The translations under genes and the position numbers were made by a program. DNA of 64,000 bases, from NCBI GenBank assembly GCA_002794735.1, contig NBAZ01000007.1, positions 868,001 to 932,000 on the forward strand. Direction: 5' to 3'. Of the stretch, positions 26,642 to 39,616 are shown piece after piece. The DNA is from Pyrrhoderma lamaoense (Eukaryota; Basidiomycota; Agaricomycetes; Hymenochaetales; Hymenochaetaceae). Numbering within the stretch: position 1 is the stretch's first letter; each line of letters starts with the position of its first letter. The notes beneath the pieces were generated by a model. The model worked only from the letters and a program-made list of their open reading frames with translations, was not told the DNA's origin and searched no databases.

Positions 26642-27149
26642 TTCCCCTTCGTTGATGAATTAGTCTTGTGGTGAATGGTACTTGTCAAATCAGCTTTAGA
26701 AGATTATCTTTATGAACGCACGCGTGTGGTAGCTAGTATCACAAAGTAGTGTTTCTCTGAGTTTGCATAACTACAAGTTGAGGGTCGGTCGAAACGCGTT
26801 TGTAAACAAAGACAAATAAATATCCATGCTTTAACTGAATAAATTCCAAAATGTTCCATTTTGCATCCTGAATCAATTACTACCGACTCGTGCATATAAT
26901 TTACAGTGATTAAATAATGTCGAAGACAAATAATACAGGCACAATCACGCCTAATAATGTTCAAACTCGATTATTGCCCGCAGACGGGAAAAACACTCGT
27001 GAAGAATCAACTATCCCTGGGATCCACGATTACAGTGACCATGGGAAATGAATATAAGAAAGAAGAAGACTCATGGGTAGAGAAAATCTATCATAAAGCA
27101 GTGATTGGTAAAACCTCAAAGGTAGCTTCTTTGCAATGCTTTTATAACG
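26642..27149. other. Intergenic region
   Basis: 508 bp between two minus-strand genes. Open frames on both strands are short and show no family feature. Probably the promoter of the candidate axis gene. Confidence 0.35.
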
Positions 27150-28442
27150 TCAGTTAATTGAGAAGCTAGCAAAAGAAACATCCTCTCCGAGAGCAAAAGG
27201 ACTAGCAAGTGAGCCTGAGCTGCTATTCGGTGATCTTTTAAGCTGAGAAGTAGATAACCAGGAGCTAGATCGTACAGAAAGACGCGGTCTTGAGGTAGAG
27301 AGTTGCTTTTTATCACTAGGGCAAGCTATCTTATCTTTATTTCTGAGACGCTGAGTACTAGTCACCAAAGTACAGGAAGGCTCTGCAGTTAGAGGGAGTT
27401 CCAGCTCAGGAAGGATACCTTCTGTAGGTGTTGGAATCCATCTATCTTCTGTACTTGAGCTCAAGTTCTTACAATGGACAATCCGTGGAGGCTCCAGCGG
27501 GGCCCCACGACCATGCTCAACAGGAGTGCATGGAAGGGATATCGGGGTAGAAACGAGTCGGAATGAAGTGACTGGCGTTACGTAAGGAGAAGCTATTGAG
27601 CATATACTTTTCCCTGTCAGGTTTGTATCGTTATGGATAACAGACGAGGGTGTTGGTGGAATTTCAATGATGAGCTTGATTGGGGTTCCCTTACAAGCTT
27701 GGCGTCGGTGAGACAAAGATGGATATTCACGGGAATGTAGTACCTGTTTGTTTACTTCATAGCTGAGCTGAGATGGGCTGTTTTTTGCAAGTGGGATGGG
27801 GTCTCCGTATAACTGGGAGATATAAGAGGGTGGACTTTTCAGATAAATGCTTTCAGAAGAGAGGCTATGGGAATCTTCGCGATCAGGGTTAACCAAAATT
27901 GTAGGATCAAAATTTGACTTGGCTACTAAGAGTAAGCAATTATCGATTCATTTGATGTAGAAGCTAGTTACTGACTGATGCTCATAGTTGAAAGAGCCAC
28001 TGAAAGTCGTTCTGAGATCTCACTGAATGAATGAGGAATACCTGTTTTCTTTAGTATAAATTCTTGTATAATACTGTAAAAATGATTGTCGTCGGAATCG
28101 CTAAAGGAGCGTTCTGATTTCCAAGTTGTTGTGAGAGGGTGTGAATCCAAAGCTATGAACATTTAGTCCTCAGATATCGACTGTGGCACGATGTTATTTA
28201 CCTTCGAGGAATGCTAGATGGATATCCGTGGAGTAATCTGGGACATTAGAATCATCTATTTTATCTTTGGAAGTCTTTGCCACTTTTTCTGGACGAGAAA
28301 GCAGAGGAGCAGTAGCCTGACGCTTGAGTGAAGGTCGGTCTTCTATGGAGCTTTGGTATCGCGGTTGAGAGTGAACAGGAACGAGCTGAGGGCCGATCGT
28401 CTGAACTGGAGAGGTGTGGAGGGGACATGTTTCGAGGGACAT
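27150..28442 (-). CDS. Unrecognised Ser/Pro-rich protein
   Basis: Exons 28442-28202, 28152-27976 and 27922-27150 join in phase to 396 residues. Only one short region looks folded: IIQEFILKKTGIPHSFSEI, followed by SERLSVALSTMSIS, around residues 95-130. The rest is disordered, Ser/Pro/Thr-rich, with several SP and TP dipeptides that could be phosphorylation sites, and basic clusters such as SLKRQATAPLLSRPEK. There is no signal peptide or membrane segment. It is divergent from POP7. A longer in-frame start at 28595 exists, but I chose 28442 (MSLETCPLHTSP). The second acceptor is the least certain boundary. Function unknown. Confidence 0.6.
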
Positions 28443-28800
28443 AATAAAGAATACGTTAAAGGTAGCGCTAGGAGGTAACAGAAGTCTAGAAAGAGAGGGA
28501 AGTTCAGGGGGGTGGAGGAGGTCTAGTATGCGGTATGAGGTCACTTTATAATCAAAACCCAAGCTCCGCTTCAACTGCAATTCACTTTTGTGCATGTACC
28601 TACCTATTTCGGACTAGTCACGTTATCGCGTCAATTACAGTATTATACTGAATATAAGTTGAATAAATCGGATTCACTTTCGACTCGACAAAGGCTGAGA
28701 CCACTTCCTTCAATTTGGCCTAGCAACTCCTCCTCGTCCTCGTGTAATCCAGATACAACTCAGACTCGTCTTTCATAAGGCAGCAAATCAACAAATTGTA
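28443..28800. promoter_or_regulatory. Bidirectional promoter region
   Basis: 358 bp between the divergent starts of the Ser/Pro-rich gene and POP7. No other feature was recognised. Confidence 0.35.
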
Positions 28801-29784
28801 ATGGCCTCCAAAAAACGAAGATCAGAATCTTTAGATGATGAAGACGGCGGTGATAAAGCTGGTGTTCGGTCAACAAAGAAGCAGAAAACTCAAGATTCAG
28901 CGACAAGTACGAAGATAAACTCACCCACGAAAAGCAAGGGTGTCTCAAGCTCAAGTACAGCCAATAATTACCGTAAGGAGCAAAATAGTTTCGGGGAAGG
29001 TGGACCCCCGGAAACTTCATCTCCAGACGCAGGTCCCTCTCAGCCTAGATCTTCCCCAGATCAGTCAAAGTCGAAAAATAAACAAGAGGGACTGAAGAAG
29101 CAAAAGAAGCTAAGGGAGGAAGCTACTAATGAGAGGTCACTACGTTCGTCTATCCGTAAACTTGCGCCGCCTCGTCCTTTTCCTACGGTACCGACATCTG
29201 TTTCGGCGACGGGACCTCGTTCCGCGCACAAGGAAGGAAAGAACTATATTTGCATAACACGAAAAACACGCCTCGGGAACTATCTTCGTCGATGTAAAGA
29301 CACTATACTTAAAGACGGGTGTGTTTCATCTTCTTCCATCCTTCGACGTTTCCTTCTTCCAATTGCCTAATCAATTTCTAGATACAAAACCTTATATCTG
29401 CACGCCATGGGCGCAGCAATTCCGCATCTAGCTAGACTTGTAATCTCACTACCTTCCATATTACCTTTCGCGCCAGACGAAATTCGAACCGAGATTTTTA
29501 CGGGCACAGCGGAATTAAAAGACGAGGTCATCCCAGACGATGAAGACGAGGATATTACATTACAAACTCGCGGGAAGTCAACAATGAGAGCCATTATTTG
29601 GATAGGGGATGGTGATAAGGAGCTGGGGATACAAACAAATACGAAGGACTCTAAGAAAAATAAGAAAAAGAGGCAAAAGGGGAAACCAACGCCCGTCAGC
29701 GAAGGAGCAAAATCAAAGCCTCAGCTCCAGGAACTCGTCTTCAAAGAAGGAGAACTCGAAGATCATGAAATGGAGGAGGAATGA
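28801..29784 (+). CDS. POP7: RNase P/MRP subunit Pop7 (Rpp20), Alba-like
   Basis: RNA-binding subunit of nuclear RNase P and RNase MRP, which process tRNA and rRNA precursors together with Pop6. Exons 28801-29318 and 29382-29784 join in phase to 306 residues. The first 115 residues are a charged, disordered extension with a likely nuclear signal (KKRRSE). The Alba-like fold begins at KNYICITRKTRLGNYLRRCK, crosses the intron at the YKTLYLHAMGAAIPHLARL helix, and continues with PDEIRTEIFTGTAELKDEVI and STMRAIIWIG. The acidic, Lys-rich tail ends EDHEMEEE. It is about twice the length of yeast Pop7 because of both tails, as I recall for other basidiomycetes. Confidence 0.88.
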
Positions 29785-29967
29785 TAGTTGGAATTGCATA
29801 TGATACCATACTGCCATACTGTACAATTACTAGCATTAGCATCTTGAACAAAACTGTTTACGCGGGTGCACCATTATGTCTATTCATTATAATTACTTGT
29901 ATGGAACTTATCAGCTAAGACTCTATACGATAAGATAAAACATAGGTAATATACTATATATCCAAAT

Positions 29968-31190
29968 CTACAGAATTCCATCTAGATAAGAACTGGAGTG
30001 CGCTGCTTTGCTTGTGCTTGGCTTTCCTACGCTTGACTTTGTACTTATCACATCTGAGGGTAGATAATCTGCAATGATAGTGTCGAAGTCATAGGTTATA
30101 GACGGAGCTATAAGTAAAAATTGTTAGAAGACGGCCTATAACTCTATTAATGGTGCTACATACGAGGTATTGTGCGCGCTTTGGATGAGGACTTTGAGAA
30201 GCCGCCAACAATGAGTTGACGGATAGCTCGACCATCAAGAACCTAGAGTAATTAATAGTAAAAAATCTAGTGTACTCTGTCCGAAAGCTCTATGAATACC
30301 TTATTTTCCTCTTTAGCTACTTTCTTTATCTCCGGATAGTCATTAATTGGAGGTTTATAGGTTCCGAGAGGAGAGGATGCCTTGCCCAAGAACGCCAAAA
30401 CATCACCCTTAGTCAACATGCCTCGTACTCCTGTACCTTTGATTTGATCCGCATTCTCGACACCATTCTCCGTAAGGAGGCGCTGGACTGAAGGGAACAA
30501 AGGCTTTGAATGCTGTATATGTAAGTCGTGAGCACTAGGCTTTGAATGTGTTGACTCTGGTTTTATCACTTCTTGAGGTTCGACAGCTTTTTCCTGAGGC
30601 TTTGGAGTAGAGTTAGAGGCATGTTCTTCATTCGGGGCTTCTAAGTTTGAGATATCGTCTCCCTCTTCCGCAAGGAGAGCAATAGTTTTCCCAACAGGTA
30701 TGTTTTTTGATCCATCTGGGGCCTAGACGTAAGTTATTAGTGAATGGGGTTTAACAAGCGTAAGGTAAAGAGGTCTGAGGCTTACAATTATCTTTCCCAT
30801 AATGCCATCCTCAGGAGCCTCCACATCAATGGTAGCCTTATCTGTTTCCTAGTCGTATTACATATGTTAATTAGTGGTTATTGATATTATATTGGAAAGT
30901 TTCCGTACAATCTCCAGTAAAACATCACCCGCAGTGTATGATTGTCCCTCTTTGACTTTCCATTGAGCTATTCCACCTTCAGTCATCGTAGGGGACATGG
31001 CGGGCATAGCAAACCTAGAAATGGCATGCCAGGGCCGGCTTGAGTGCAAGCCTGTCATAATTTATTAGTGTAAGAAATTTATATACGAAGACACTCAGAG
31101 TAACAAACATCTTCTACTGAGAGCGTAGCGCGACGTCGAGGACGTTGCTACTGAAGTGATGGCTGCCGACGCCCTGCGGACGGGATGCAT
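29968..31190 (-). CDS. PDX1: Pyruvate dehydrogenase complex protein X (E3-binding protein)
   Basis: Mitochondrial matrix protein that anchors dihydrolipoamide dehydrogenase (E3) to the E2 core. Exons 31190-31118, 31051-30909, 30848-30786, 30722-30300, 30242-30164 and 30107-29968 join in phase to 306 residues. A Ser/Arg-rich presequence ends in LHSSRPW. The lipoyl domain follows, with [19 protein letters not shown] and the lipoylated Lys in [15 protein letters not shown]. After a Pro/Glu linker comes the peripheral-subunit-binding domain ([34 protein letters not shown]). The acetyltransferase catalytic domain and its HxxxDG motif are absent, which separates Pdx1 from E2. It is divergent from SCAP and convergent with POP7. 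Confidence 0.92.
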
Positions 31191-31573
31191 TGGGAGGTTA
31201 TGAAGAGGCAAAGTGGCCGCCAACACAGTCCGAAGAGGTAAGTGCGGAGGATGCCGGGCTCTAGACCCGCGGATATTCAGGGTTTTTGTACTTTATAATT
31301 ATTACTCACTGGCTTTGGAGCGCGTCGTCCTCTATAAGACTGCAGGTACTACCTTTGTGGTCGTTCTTTATTTCTACACGTGTTTGATAGCATAAAAGAG
31401 TAAGGAAGAATACCCTGTGCGGGATGTGTTGAGCAGCGACAACTACCTACTAGTACAAGAGAGGCAGCATCCAAGCACTCAAGTGTAAACAGCAGACTCG
31501 GGGCGGGTTCGGACACAGCAGGATATAGACATAGTGGCCTAACATTTCTTATTTTTTTATCAAAACTCAGGCC
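31191..31573. promoter_or_regulatory. Divergent promoter of PDX1 and SCAP
   Basis: 383 bp between divergent start codons. It is GC-richer than the neighbouring intergenic regions. I do not see a convincing sterol-regulatory element by eye. Confidence 0.35.
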
Positions 31574-34500
31574 ATGAATCAGGTCCGAGCCTGGAGCTCG
31601 AAATTCTTCCACCGTTTTGGAATGTAAGTCTCAATAGAGCCAGTTGCTGATACCAGTACTAAACCTATACCGCCGTTAGTCACTGTGCGACACATCAGAT
31701 TCGCCTCATCCTCATTTCGGGCCTCGTTATCACCTCACTTTTTTATCCAGCTCTCGGAATTTACTCGAACTCTGTTGCCAAATTACTCTCAATACACTCT
31801 TCCCCAGTCGCACAAATTCTACCTCTCACTCCACTCCCATTTTACGAAGACGAAGATCTTGTCAATATCTGGTCTGGTCATGATGCTTTACGTATTATCA
31901 AGGACCCTGTCGCTCGCGCAAGATGTGGGAAGGAACGTACAATCCGTGTCGAACGGCTTCTGCTAACTAACAATGATTTTGACTACGAGACTGGTGCCAT
32001 CAATCATCAGACACTCCACTCAACACTAAAGTTAGAACTGTTACTGGCAGAGTATCTGTCCAAAAATAGCTTAAGATGCTTGACTGCAGGACAAAGATGT
32101 TTGGTTCTCAGCCCTCTTGAGTACTGGCATCACGATGACAATGAGCTCCTTGAGGACCGAGACCTCTTGCAAACTGTCAATAAACTCGGGAATATCACCG
32201 TCTCTGGTCTTCCTCTCCGAGCGTCTATGGTATTTGCGGGACGAGAATCTATAGATCCAGATGACTCGACTATAGACTTTGCCACTTATGTCGCTCTGAC
32301 ATATTTCTTTCTTGAAGATGATTGTAATGGCTCATTGGGCCACAATGCTTGGCAGAAGGTTCTATCTGAAATAGCATCTTCATCTGGCCAGGTCTTTTCG
32401 AAGAAACAGCAACCATCGTTTCTATCCTTAGAGGTATGTTTCATAAAATACAATGCGTCGTAGCACTAAATTTGAAAAAATGTGTCTAGTTCAATCTCGA
32501 GAAAAGGGACGTTAAGCACGTTTCTGCCATGACCATCACATTGTATCTTTGCTATTTCATATTTTTTGTTTACTTCTCTGGCTCAATGCGGAGGATGGAT
32601 ACGGTGCACTCGCGCGTGGGTTTGTGTTTCACTGGATTAGTCGAGATTATAGTTAGTACTATCACAAGTCTGAGTGTGTGTGCAATTATCGGACTGCGTG
32701 TTACCTTGGTTCCTTGGTAAGTCTCTGTTAAACAAATTTGTCAACTAATTTTGCGATATCAACTAATGCTAGATCTCCTATCTCGCACCAGGGGTATATT
32801 TCCCATCGTCATCGTCTTTGTTGGCGCGGAAAATATGTTCCGTCTGGTAGGCAATGAATTGTACGACTTAGCATTTAATAAGTGGTCTCACTTTTTGTTC
32901 TCGCGTCGCGTTATTTCAGATTGACGAAGTTATCAAGACCCCAGTTAGCTTACCTGTTAAAGAACGTATCGGAATAGGGCTTGGACGGGCAGGTACATCT
33001 AATACGCTAAAGGTTGTCTCGTATAACACTATTCTTGGAGTCATCGCATTTTTCGCACGAGGTGCCATACATCAGTTTTGTGTATTTGCAATCGTCGTTT
33101 TAGTTGCGCACTGGTTCCTTATCCACACGTTCTTTGTCGCAGTGCTATCGATTGATATCCAAAGGCTCGAGGTAGTGTGGTTCACTGCCTTATCGAATCG
33201 GTTCTAAATTCATTAAAATTACTATAGCTAGATGATCTGATAAGAATAAACTCGAACTCAATTTCTCCCAGGGAGGCTAATGTCACAGGGAAGTCAAACA
33301 TATCCAAAAACTCCTTCATAGCAAGAGCAAGCAAGAAAATACATGGGCTTACCAAAGGTCGTTTGACAAGGAACTTCAGCCTTCTCTTGGTACGCAGATA
33401 CATTTTTTTGTCTCGAAAGCTCTAATTCTGACTGATATACGTTCAGCTCCTAGCTATAACGGCAGCTTTATACTACTCCACCATTCCACCATCTCCAGTA
33501 CACTCAAAGACTTCTGTACGTTCGCCTGCCACTCGCGCATCAGTATTACGATCAAAGGCAGAAGAATCTAGGTTAAGTCTACATACTGAGGCACGTACTA
33601 TCTGGCGTACCTTCAGTGCAAATGAAAGTCCCATTGTGCATTTGCGAGTCGAATCACCAACAATTGTTACCTTAGACCGTCGGTTTGATGAACATCAGGT
33701 TGATCACAGAATACATCGTCAACGGTGGTCCATCCGTCTTTTATGGTGGATATTCAGAGTAATGGTAGTTCCTATTGGCGCAACACTTACTTCATTATAC
33801 GTACTGCTTCTGTACTTGCTTAAGGGTGCAGAGACTCTTGAAAATCGTAGGAACAGCGACGAAGAGGAACTTATGGAGAAGCCGATAGAACGGTTGCCTA
33901 CTCTCAAGACATACCCGAGAGCGTTCGCTTCTGACGTGAATCTACTGGCTTCAAGCCGAAACGGCGATGTAGTGGCTTCCGTTAGTTCCGATGGAGAATT
34001 TCACCTGTGGCTGGCTAGCTATCAGAAGTATATCCAAGTTGATACCACAAGTCTTGTCCTGAGGTCTGCCTCCAGTTCCTCAGTCCAGTGTGCTTTGAGT
34101 GCAATTGCTATCGATGATTTCGGCACATTCTGTGCCGTAGGGACAGGTTCTGGTACGATTGGTATTTGGTCGATACAAAATGGAACCATACAGTTCATCA
34201 CTCAAATTTCTTCCGTCGAATGCACTTCTCCAGTTTCGCGCCTTGAAGTTGGTTCAATAGATAGGTGTTCTTGGATAAGTCTGTGCAAAATGGATTCGCT
34301 AGTGCGAATGCAGCTAGTACGCCTTGTATTCTTGCATCATATGCGAATGGACGTGTTATCCAATGGTTTGATAATACTCCTACATATATCCGACCATCTT
34401 ATTGTGGGCAGGTCATAAGGACTTCTCTGGTCTACCCTTTTAGCTCTGAACTTCCCGTTGTTTGCTTTTACTTTGATAATGGTGGGCTTGAGATTGTGAA

Positions 34501-35688
34501 TAATTACCAATCTTTGCCGGACGGTGGATTGGCTTATATACCTGCAGGTACCATGAATGATCTCGTCGTGGATGTGCAGATATGTGTTGTCAACATTGAA
34601 GAGATCAATCATATACTTCTCGCGGCTGTTACTTGTTCAGGTGTAATTACGCTTTGGGATGGGTCCACGGGAGACTGTATAACAACTCTCGACGACTCTG
34701 ACGGGTCTGTGAATCGCTTGCGGCTTGTCCCAATACCATCAAAGGCATGTACTCAATGCGGGGAAGTGCCCTTATGTAGTGTCTGTCTTGTTTACTCTGT
34801 TGGGCATATCGTCTTCGTCGACCGTGGTCTTCTCGCACGTCGCTGTTCCTGTCCTCTTACGCAACCACTTGTATCACGCTTAAATTCTTACACCCTTATA
34901 AGAGACTTGAGTATCGGGAAACGATCCCGAAGCGGTAGCTTTGTCTCCTCTTCTGGCGCTACCGAATGCCCACCAGGTCGACAAAGAAGCAGGCATGTGA
35001 GTATGTCTAGCGATACTGCCCTGACGTATCCGCTTTCCCCATATCGGCGCATGGGATTCATTCCCGGCGTAATCCTTCAGAAAAAGGCGATGGACACTCT
35101 CGGAGAACGAGTGATCTCTTTGACAGACCTGTATTCTCGGCTCTTGAAGACATAGCTGGTTCCACATCTATAGTAGGAAATCTAGATGAACAGCAGCGAC
35201 TTATGGTCCCTGAATCCTGCCGGAATCTGGGTTCCTCACTCTCCGATAATTTAAGCCTTTGGCGAAATTTCAAGCTCGTAAGAGTACGAGAAGCAACATG
35301 TGAGCGAGGAGGTTGGGACGTGCTAGATGGTGGTAAGATTGTTGGGGTACGACGCAAGCCACGAAAACGTCAAGAACCATGCAATATGAATGCCATGAAG
35401 AAAGCTAATGAGAACTCCGACCAGCGATGTACACTATCACTATCCGTATTAGATCGCTGGGAAGTCTGGATCGTGGATCCAAATAAACCTGATGGGGGCC
35501 TTCAAGCATCCTCTTTTTCCTCTCTTCGTCTTAAGCCCGCTTCTATATCTCTTCTACGTGCCAAGGATGGAAAGAACACCAAACCTAGACTATCATTTAC
35601 TCGTCTCTCACCACTAATAATCAGAAATTCAATTTGCCTCGCTGGGTTCGGGAATACTATCGGAATCATTGACTTCAATTCTTCATAA
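31574..35688 (+). CDS. SCAP: SREBP cleavage-activating protein (SCAP) with sterol-sensing domain and WD40 repeats; frame changes
   Basis: ER membrane sterol sensor that escorts SREBP-type factors for activation. Exons 31574-31623, 31680-32433, 32490-32716, 32792-32846, 32920-33171, 33228-33389 and 33446 onward close in phase through the sterol-sensing part. TM1 is IRLILISGLVITSLFYPALG. The SSD spans about 32523-33171 (LYLCYFIFFVYFSGS, LVEIIVSTITSLSVC, IVIVFVGAENMFRLIDEVIK, VSYNTILGVIAFF). After two more membrane segments come WD-like repeats (GDVVASVSSDGEFHLWLA, GTFCAVGTGSGTIGIWSI, AAVTCSGVITLWDGSTGDC) and a final block ending IIDFNSS. The reading frame must change near 34253-34268 and again at 35000-35090, each time as if one base were missing or a very short intron were removed. 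Confidence 0.85.
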
Positions 35689-35919
35689 ATCACTTTCTTA
35701 TGTAGAAGAAATCAAGTTAAGGGAAGACCTTGTATAGAAATACGCTTAGATTAAACAAAAACGTATTTGAATCTATGTAATTTAGTCTGTCTTGGTTAAC
35801 TTTTTTTCTCGCTTTTCTCTTTTGTGTGTAATGCTTGGTTTGGTGTCATCAAATTTATCACAATAATATATATTTTGAATATTGTAGTGCGTTCGTTATT
35901 TATAAAAGTTACTTGTCTT

Positions 35920-37475
35920 CTACGTAATTGTTTCATCAATCGATAAACACTGCAGATAATTTTTTCCAATACCAGATGTGAGTATATTAAGACGATACCA
36001 AAACAAAACAAATTAGATAAAAGATAACTTACCCTAAAATCTACAATGGAATCGACTTGGGAACCACTTCTTGGATTAGGTGAGGGAGACAAAAACTGTA
36101 AGCATAAAACGCCTTCCCCATCTATTCTGAGGGAAGTTTTTGACGAAGTATTAAGAGCCTTCAGGGTTTTATTGATATGAGAAAATTTATAGCTATGGAT
36201 AGCAAATCTTAACAATATATTTTAAGATGAAGAGTCATGATATTTACCTGAATGCGATAGTAGAGTCGCATTCAAACGTCTCAAGAACTTCCTTGTCGTT
36301 AGGATAATCCATCTAAAGACGAATATGGCAAGTTGAAAATCAGCTTTCGGACAGATCTTGAACAGTGTTACCTCTGTGCTACCAAATGGTCCATCTGCTT
36401 GGATTCGGAGTAAAGGCTGAGCCGCTCCTCTTGACCTCGCAGTCAAGGGAATGGCTGGATTACCCACAAAGGTTATTTTCTCACATGATGAATCGACTTC
36501 CGAGAGTGCTTCCCGAAGCCACGACGACTAAAGCCCATAAGTACGAGTAACTATTGCATGCTCGAGATCAGTACCTTCAATATACACTTTATCTTACTGT
36601 TAAACGTTCAGAACAGTGGCTTAGCAAGACCATGAAGGAAAATAAACTGACATATTCTGATTATCCAAAGGCAGGTCAAGTTGTGGGTCTGCATCATAAG
36701 TGACGAGTTCGCAAGTAGTAGTAGGTCCATTAGCACTTTCAGCCCTGGTTTTTCATCAGTCATGAAGCGAATATGATGTAGGTCGTATGTTTCATTCCTC
36801 ACAGTAGTACAACAAGAGGATATCCTTCTCCGGCATATGAGATCCGCATACCAGTGCCCTTTCCATCTGCTCTAGAAAAGAAGTTGTCTATTTTACCATT
36901 ATTATCAGGAGTCTTTCGCCTTCGCTGGCCTCCCTGCCTCTGATCACCCCCTTCCTCTTCATCGGTATCTCTCGTCCTTCTCCAGGGTTGCCTTGGTCCA
37001 GACAAACCACCGCTCACAGGTCCAGTCGCGGTTCCGAATATATTAAGGCATTCAAGCAGGGTATTCAGCTGAAAGCTTAGCACAGTGTTTCTATTTGTAT
37101 CTTCTTCTTCATCCCCGCCATCACCTGACCTATCTTGTTCCGGGGTGTACATAAATTCGTCAAATAAGTCTCTCCTAAACCACGCGGCACCTACGTAGAT
37201 TAAATCTACTCATGATCTCCATGGAGTTGAAAAAGTAAGAATAGTACCTAGTAATACGCGTGATTCTTCAACAAACACGACAAAACCGGTGTCATTGATT
37301 GTCATTGATGCTCGTTGGTTTGAACTAGAAAAACATATTCCTCTAAGAAGACTTGTGAATGCTCGGATATCGGGGACAGATGCTTTGAATAACTGTCTTC
37401 ATTATGATTTTTTCCAATGTCAAATATCAATTCAAGAGAACAAACCTCATGCGTATGATTTGCTTCATCAGACAT
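35920..37475 (-). CDS. RAD1: Checkpoint clamp subunit Rad1 (9-1-1 complex)
   Basis: PCNA-like subunit that forms a ring with Rad9 and Hus1 at damaged DNA and activates ATR-type kinases. About nine exons. First exon 37475-37446 (MSDEANHTHE), then LFKASVPDIRAFTSLLRG with FSSSNQRASMTINDTGFVVF and ESRVLLGAAWFRRDLFDEF. The next exon holds VLSFQLNTLLECLNIFG, an inserted acidic/basic loop (DTDEEEGG to RRRKTPDN) and GKGTGMRISYAGEGYPLVV. Later exons read TTTCELVTYDADPQLDLPL, SSWLREALSEVDSSCEKI, FVGNPAIPLTARSRG, LLRIQADGPFGSTE and TFECDSTIAFRFAIHSYKF. The end is VDFRCLSIDETIT, stop at 35922-35920. Two DNA-clamp lobes are recognisable, and the length fits the family apart from the loop. Confidence 0.88.
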
Positions 37476-37658
37476 GGCTGTTTAGATGAATATAGTGCAA
37501 TAAACATGGGTCTAATTAGTGCGCGAAACGCGTATACAACACCAAACAAATGTAAATAATACACGACAGGCACATTGTAGTTTATACTACCTTTGTAACT
37601 AGTAAACTATCCTACATGTACATGTACATGAATATTACTTGAAATTCATGAAAACAGT

Positions 37659-38894
37659 TTATGCATTGTCCAGGTTATCCCTGTGCACTTTCTCTTCATC
37701 TCCTATCCTTTTGGTCCAGTCGTAACAGAACACAACATTTTGATCGTTCTTCCATGACTTCAATGCTTTTAAGGCGGCTTGTCCCCAATCGTAAGATGCA
37801 TGTTCAGATTCATCCTCCGGTCCATCGACAAAAATAATCAGGTTCCTGTTCGAAGGCTGAATAAAGCCATATTTGATACCATTATCTATCTGCTCTCGGA
37901 TTGGGGAATAGAAGGAGAGAACGTTGAGAAGAATTACAGCTACAATAAAAAACGCACGTGTCAGTATTACAGAAGGGGAGGAATGGAGGGGGGGGGGACA
38001 GAATAGAATATAAAAATGATTTAGTTCACCTACGTTTCGAGTGAATACCAAGCTGGGTCCACGTTGTTACCTCGAATATTTCCTCGTACGTACCAAAGCC
38101 TCCTGGTAAACCGATAAAAGCACCTGCTCGCTTAGCCATCTCCACCTTCCTCTCGTGCATAGAGTTCACAATGACCTAGAAACGTTCCCGGTAAACAGTC
38201 AGCTCACCACCATCACGGTCTCGAACCTTCTGTATCTATTTCAACTCACAGTTTTGACCTGATTGAAACAAAGTGATCGATCATTGATAATGAATGTTAG
38301 TTTGGTTGGGGAGGAGTATTCTTACTCACTCTTTCTTTACCATGAGTATTGACTCGAATGTCTGTACTACTCTGAACCTCCGTCGTTGTCTTTTCTCTGT
38401 TACAGTAGCTCATGAGCACAGTGTGCACAAGGAGAACAAGCTCATAAGCTCTCACTTTTCACCTCCTGCAGCATACATCGGAAATGGAATCACCCTAACA
38501 TCTCATATCATATATAGGCCAAAATTATTAATCGCATTTAACCATATTCACTCACCCTATGACTTCTCCACCATGCTCAAGGGCACTTCCTAGAATTGAG
38601 AGCATGCACGTCTAAGATTTAATCCAATCAGACATAGTAAAAACAGACTCACCAGACACGACACCCATAATGCCCTTTGAGCCTCCTCCGTAAACTACCG
38701 ATCGTCCATCCCGAGCGAGAGCAGCTCCGACAGCTAATGGATATTTATTCAGCACACTCACCATTATGTTTCAATTAATATTCTATGAAGTGCATGTACA
38801 TACAGATTGCAGCTTTAGTAAAAGCATCCTGGTTCCCCAGCGAAGAAGCACAATAGACAGCAACAGCACGCCCATGCGAAGATTGAGATGACAT
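37659..38894 (-). CDS. LOG-family phosphoribohydrolase (cytokinin-activating type)
   Basis: LOG proteins release the free base from cytokinin riboside 5'-monophosphate; in fungi the physiological substrate is often unknown. The minus-strand exons read [40 protein letters not shown] with [39 protein letters not shown], then the signature [17 protein letters not shown] (PGGxGTxxE), and [18 protein letters not shown] to the stop. The signature Arg and Glu residues (SMHERK, YEE) are present, so the enzyme looks active. The frame is open upstream to an ATG at 39065, which would add 57 Ser/Thr-rich residues; I prefer 38894 because the Rossmann fold starts just after it. Confidence 0.85.
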
Positions 38895-39616
38895 AGTAGT
38901 AAAAGTTGTTTTTTGTGAACTTATGAGTGTGGTTGAAGAAGCAGATGTAGTCTCAGACGATATGCGATGTGAGGAATAATCTGAGATAGTCTTGCTGTTC
39001 TGAGGTTTTAATGAGCCCACACAAGTTAATGAGGAGGTAGTGGCGTTATATATACTTGTTGTCACGTATCATAGGAAAGCTTACGGCGCTCAAGGTTAGC
39101 GACTGTAGGTGTGCATAATAAATGTGTCTATGTGTTGTATTGTTTCGAGTCATTTTTACTCCGAGGGATCCTGACTTCTGATGGGGCTGTGTGTTCTCCT
39201 TCCACGACTTGTGTCATTCAGATTTAGCCGTTCAAGTCCTTGAAACTGCCGTTTTTGCCTCGTTGCGCTATACAGATTCATTATAATGTTAATGAGCTTA
39301 AAGCTCGAAAGTGCTTAAAAGTAAAATGAACGTAGAGTATAGCTCTAGATCTTACACGTTCATCTGATTCATTTATAGCCCTGACCTTCCCTGACCCTTA
39401 CATATGCATGGAAGCCTAAACTAAACCTTACTCAAAACATGTAAGATAACTTTTTGATCACCGGCGCCTCATCGATTTTTTAAGGAAATAAAACCAAGAC
39501 ACAATTATAGTTAGCATGCAAACTTTTTGATTAATCTACTATATTGATACTTGAGAAAAAGATAACTATGCAGATGCAGATATAAAACAAGGAGTGAGTG
39601 ATAAATGTATAATATT
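38895..39616. other. Intergenic region upstream of the LOG gene
   Basis: 722 bp. Bases 38895-39065 are in frame with the LOG gene and may be coding or 5' leader. The rest is AT-rich, and nothing else is seen. Confidence 0.35.
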
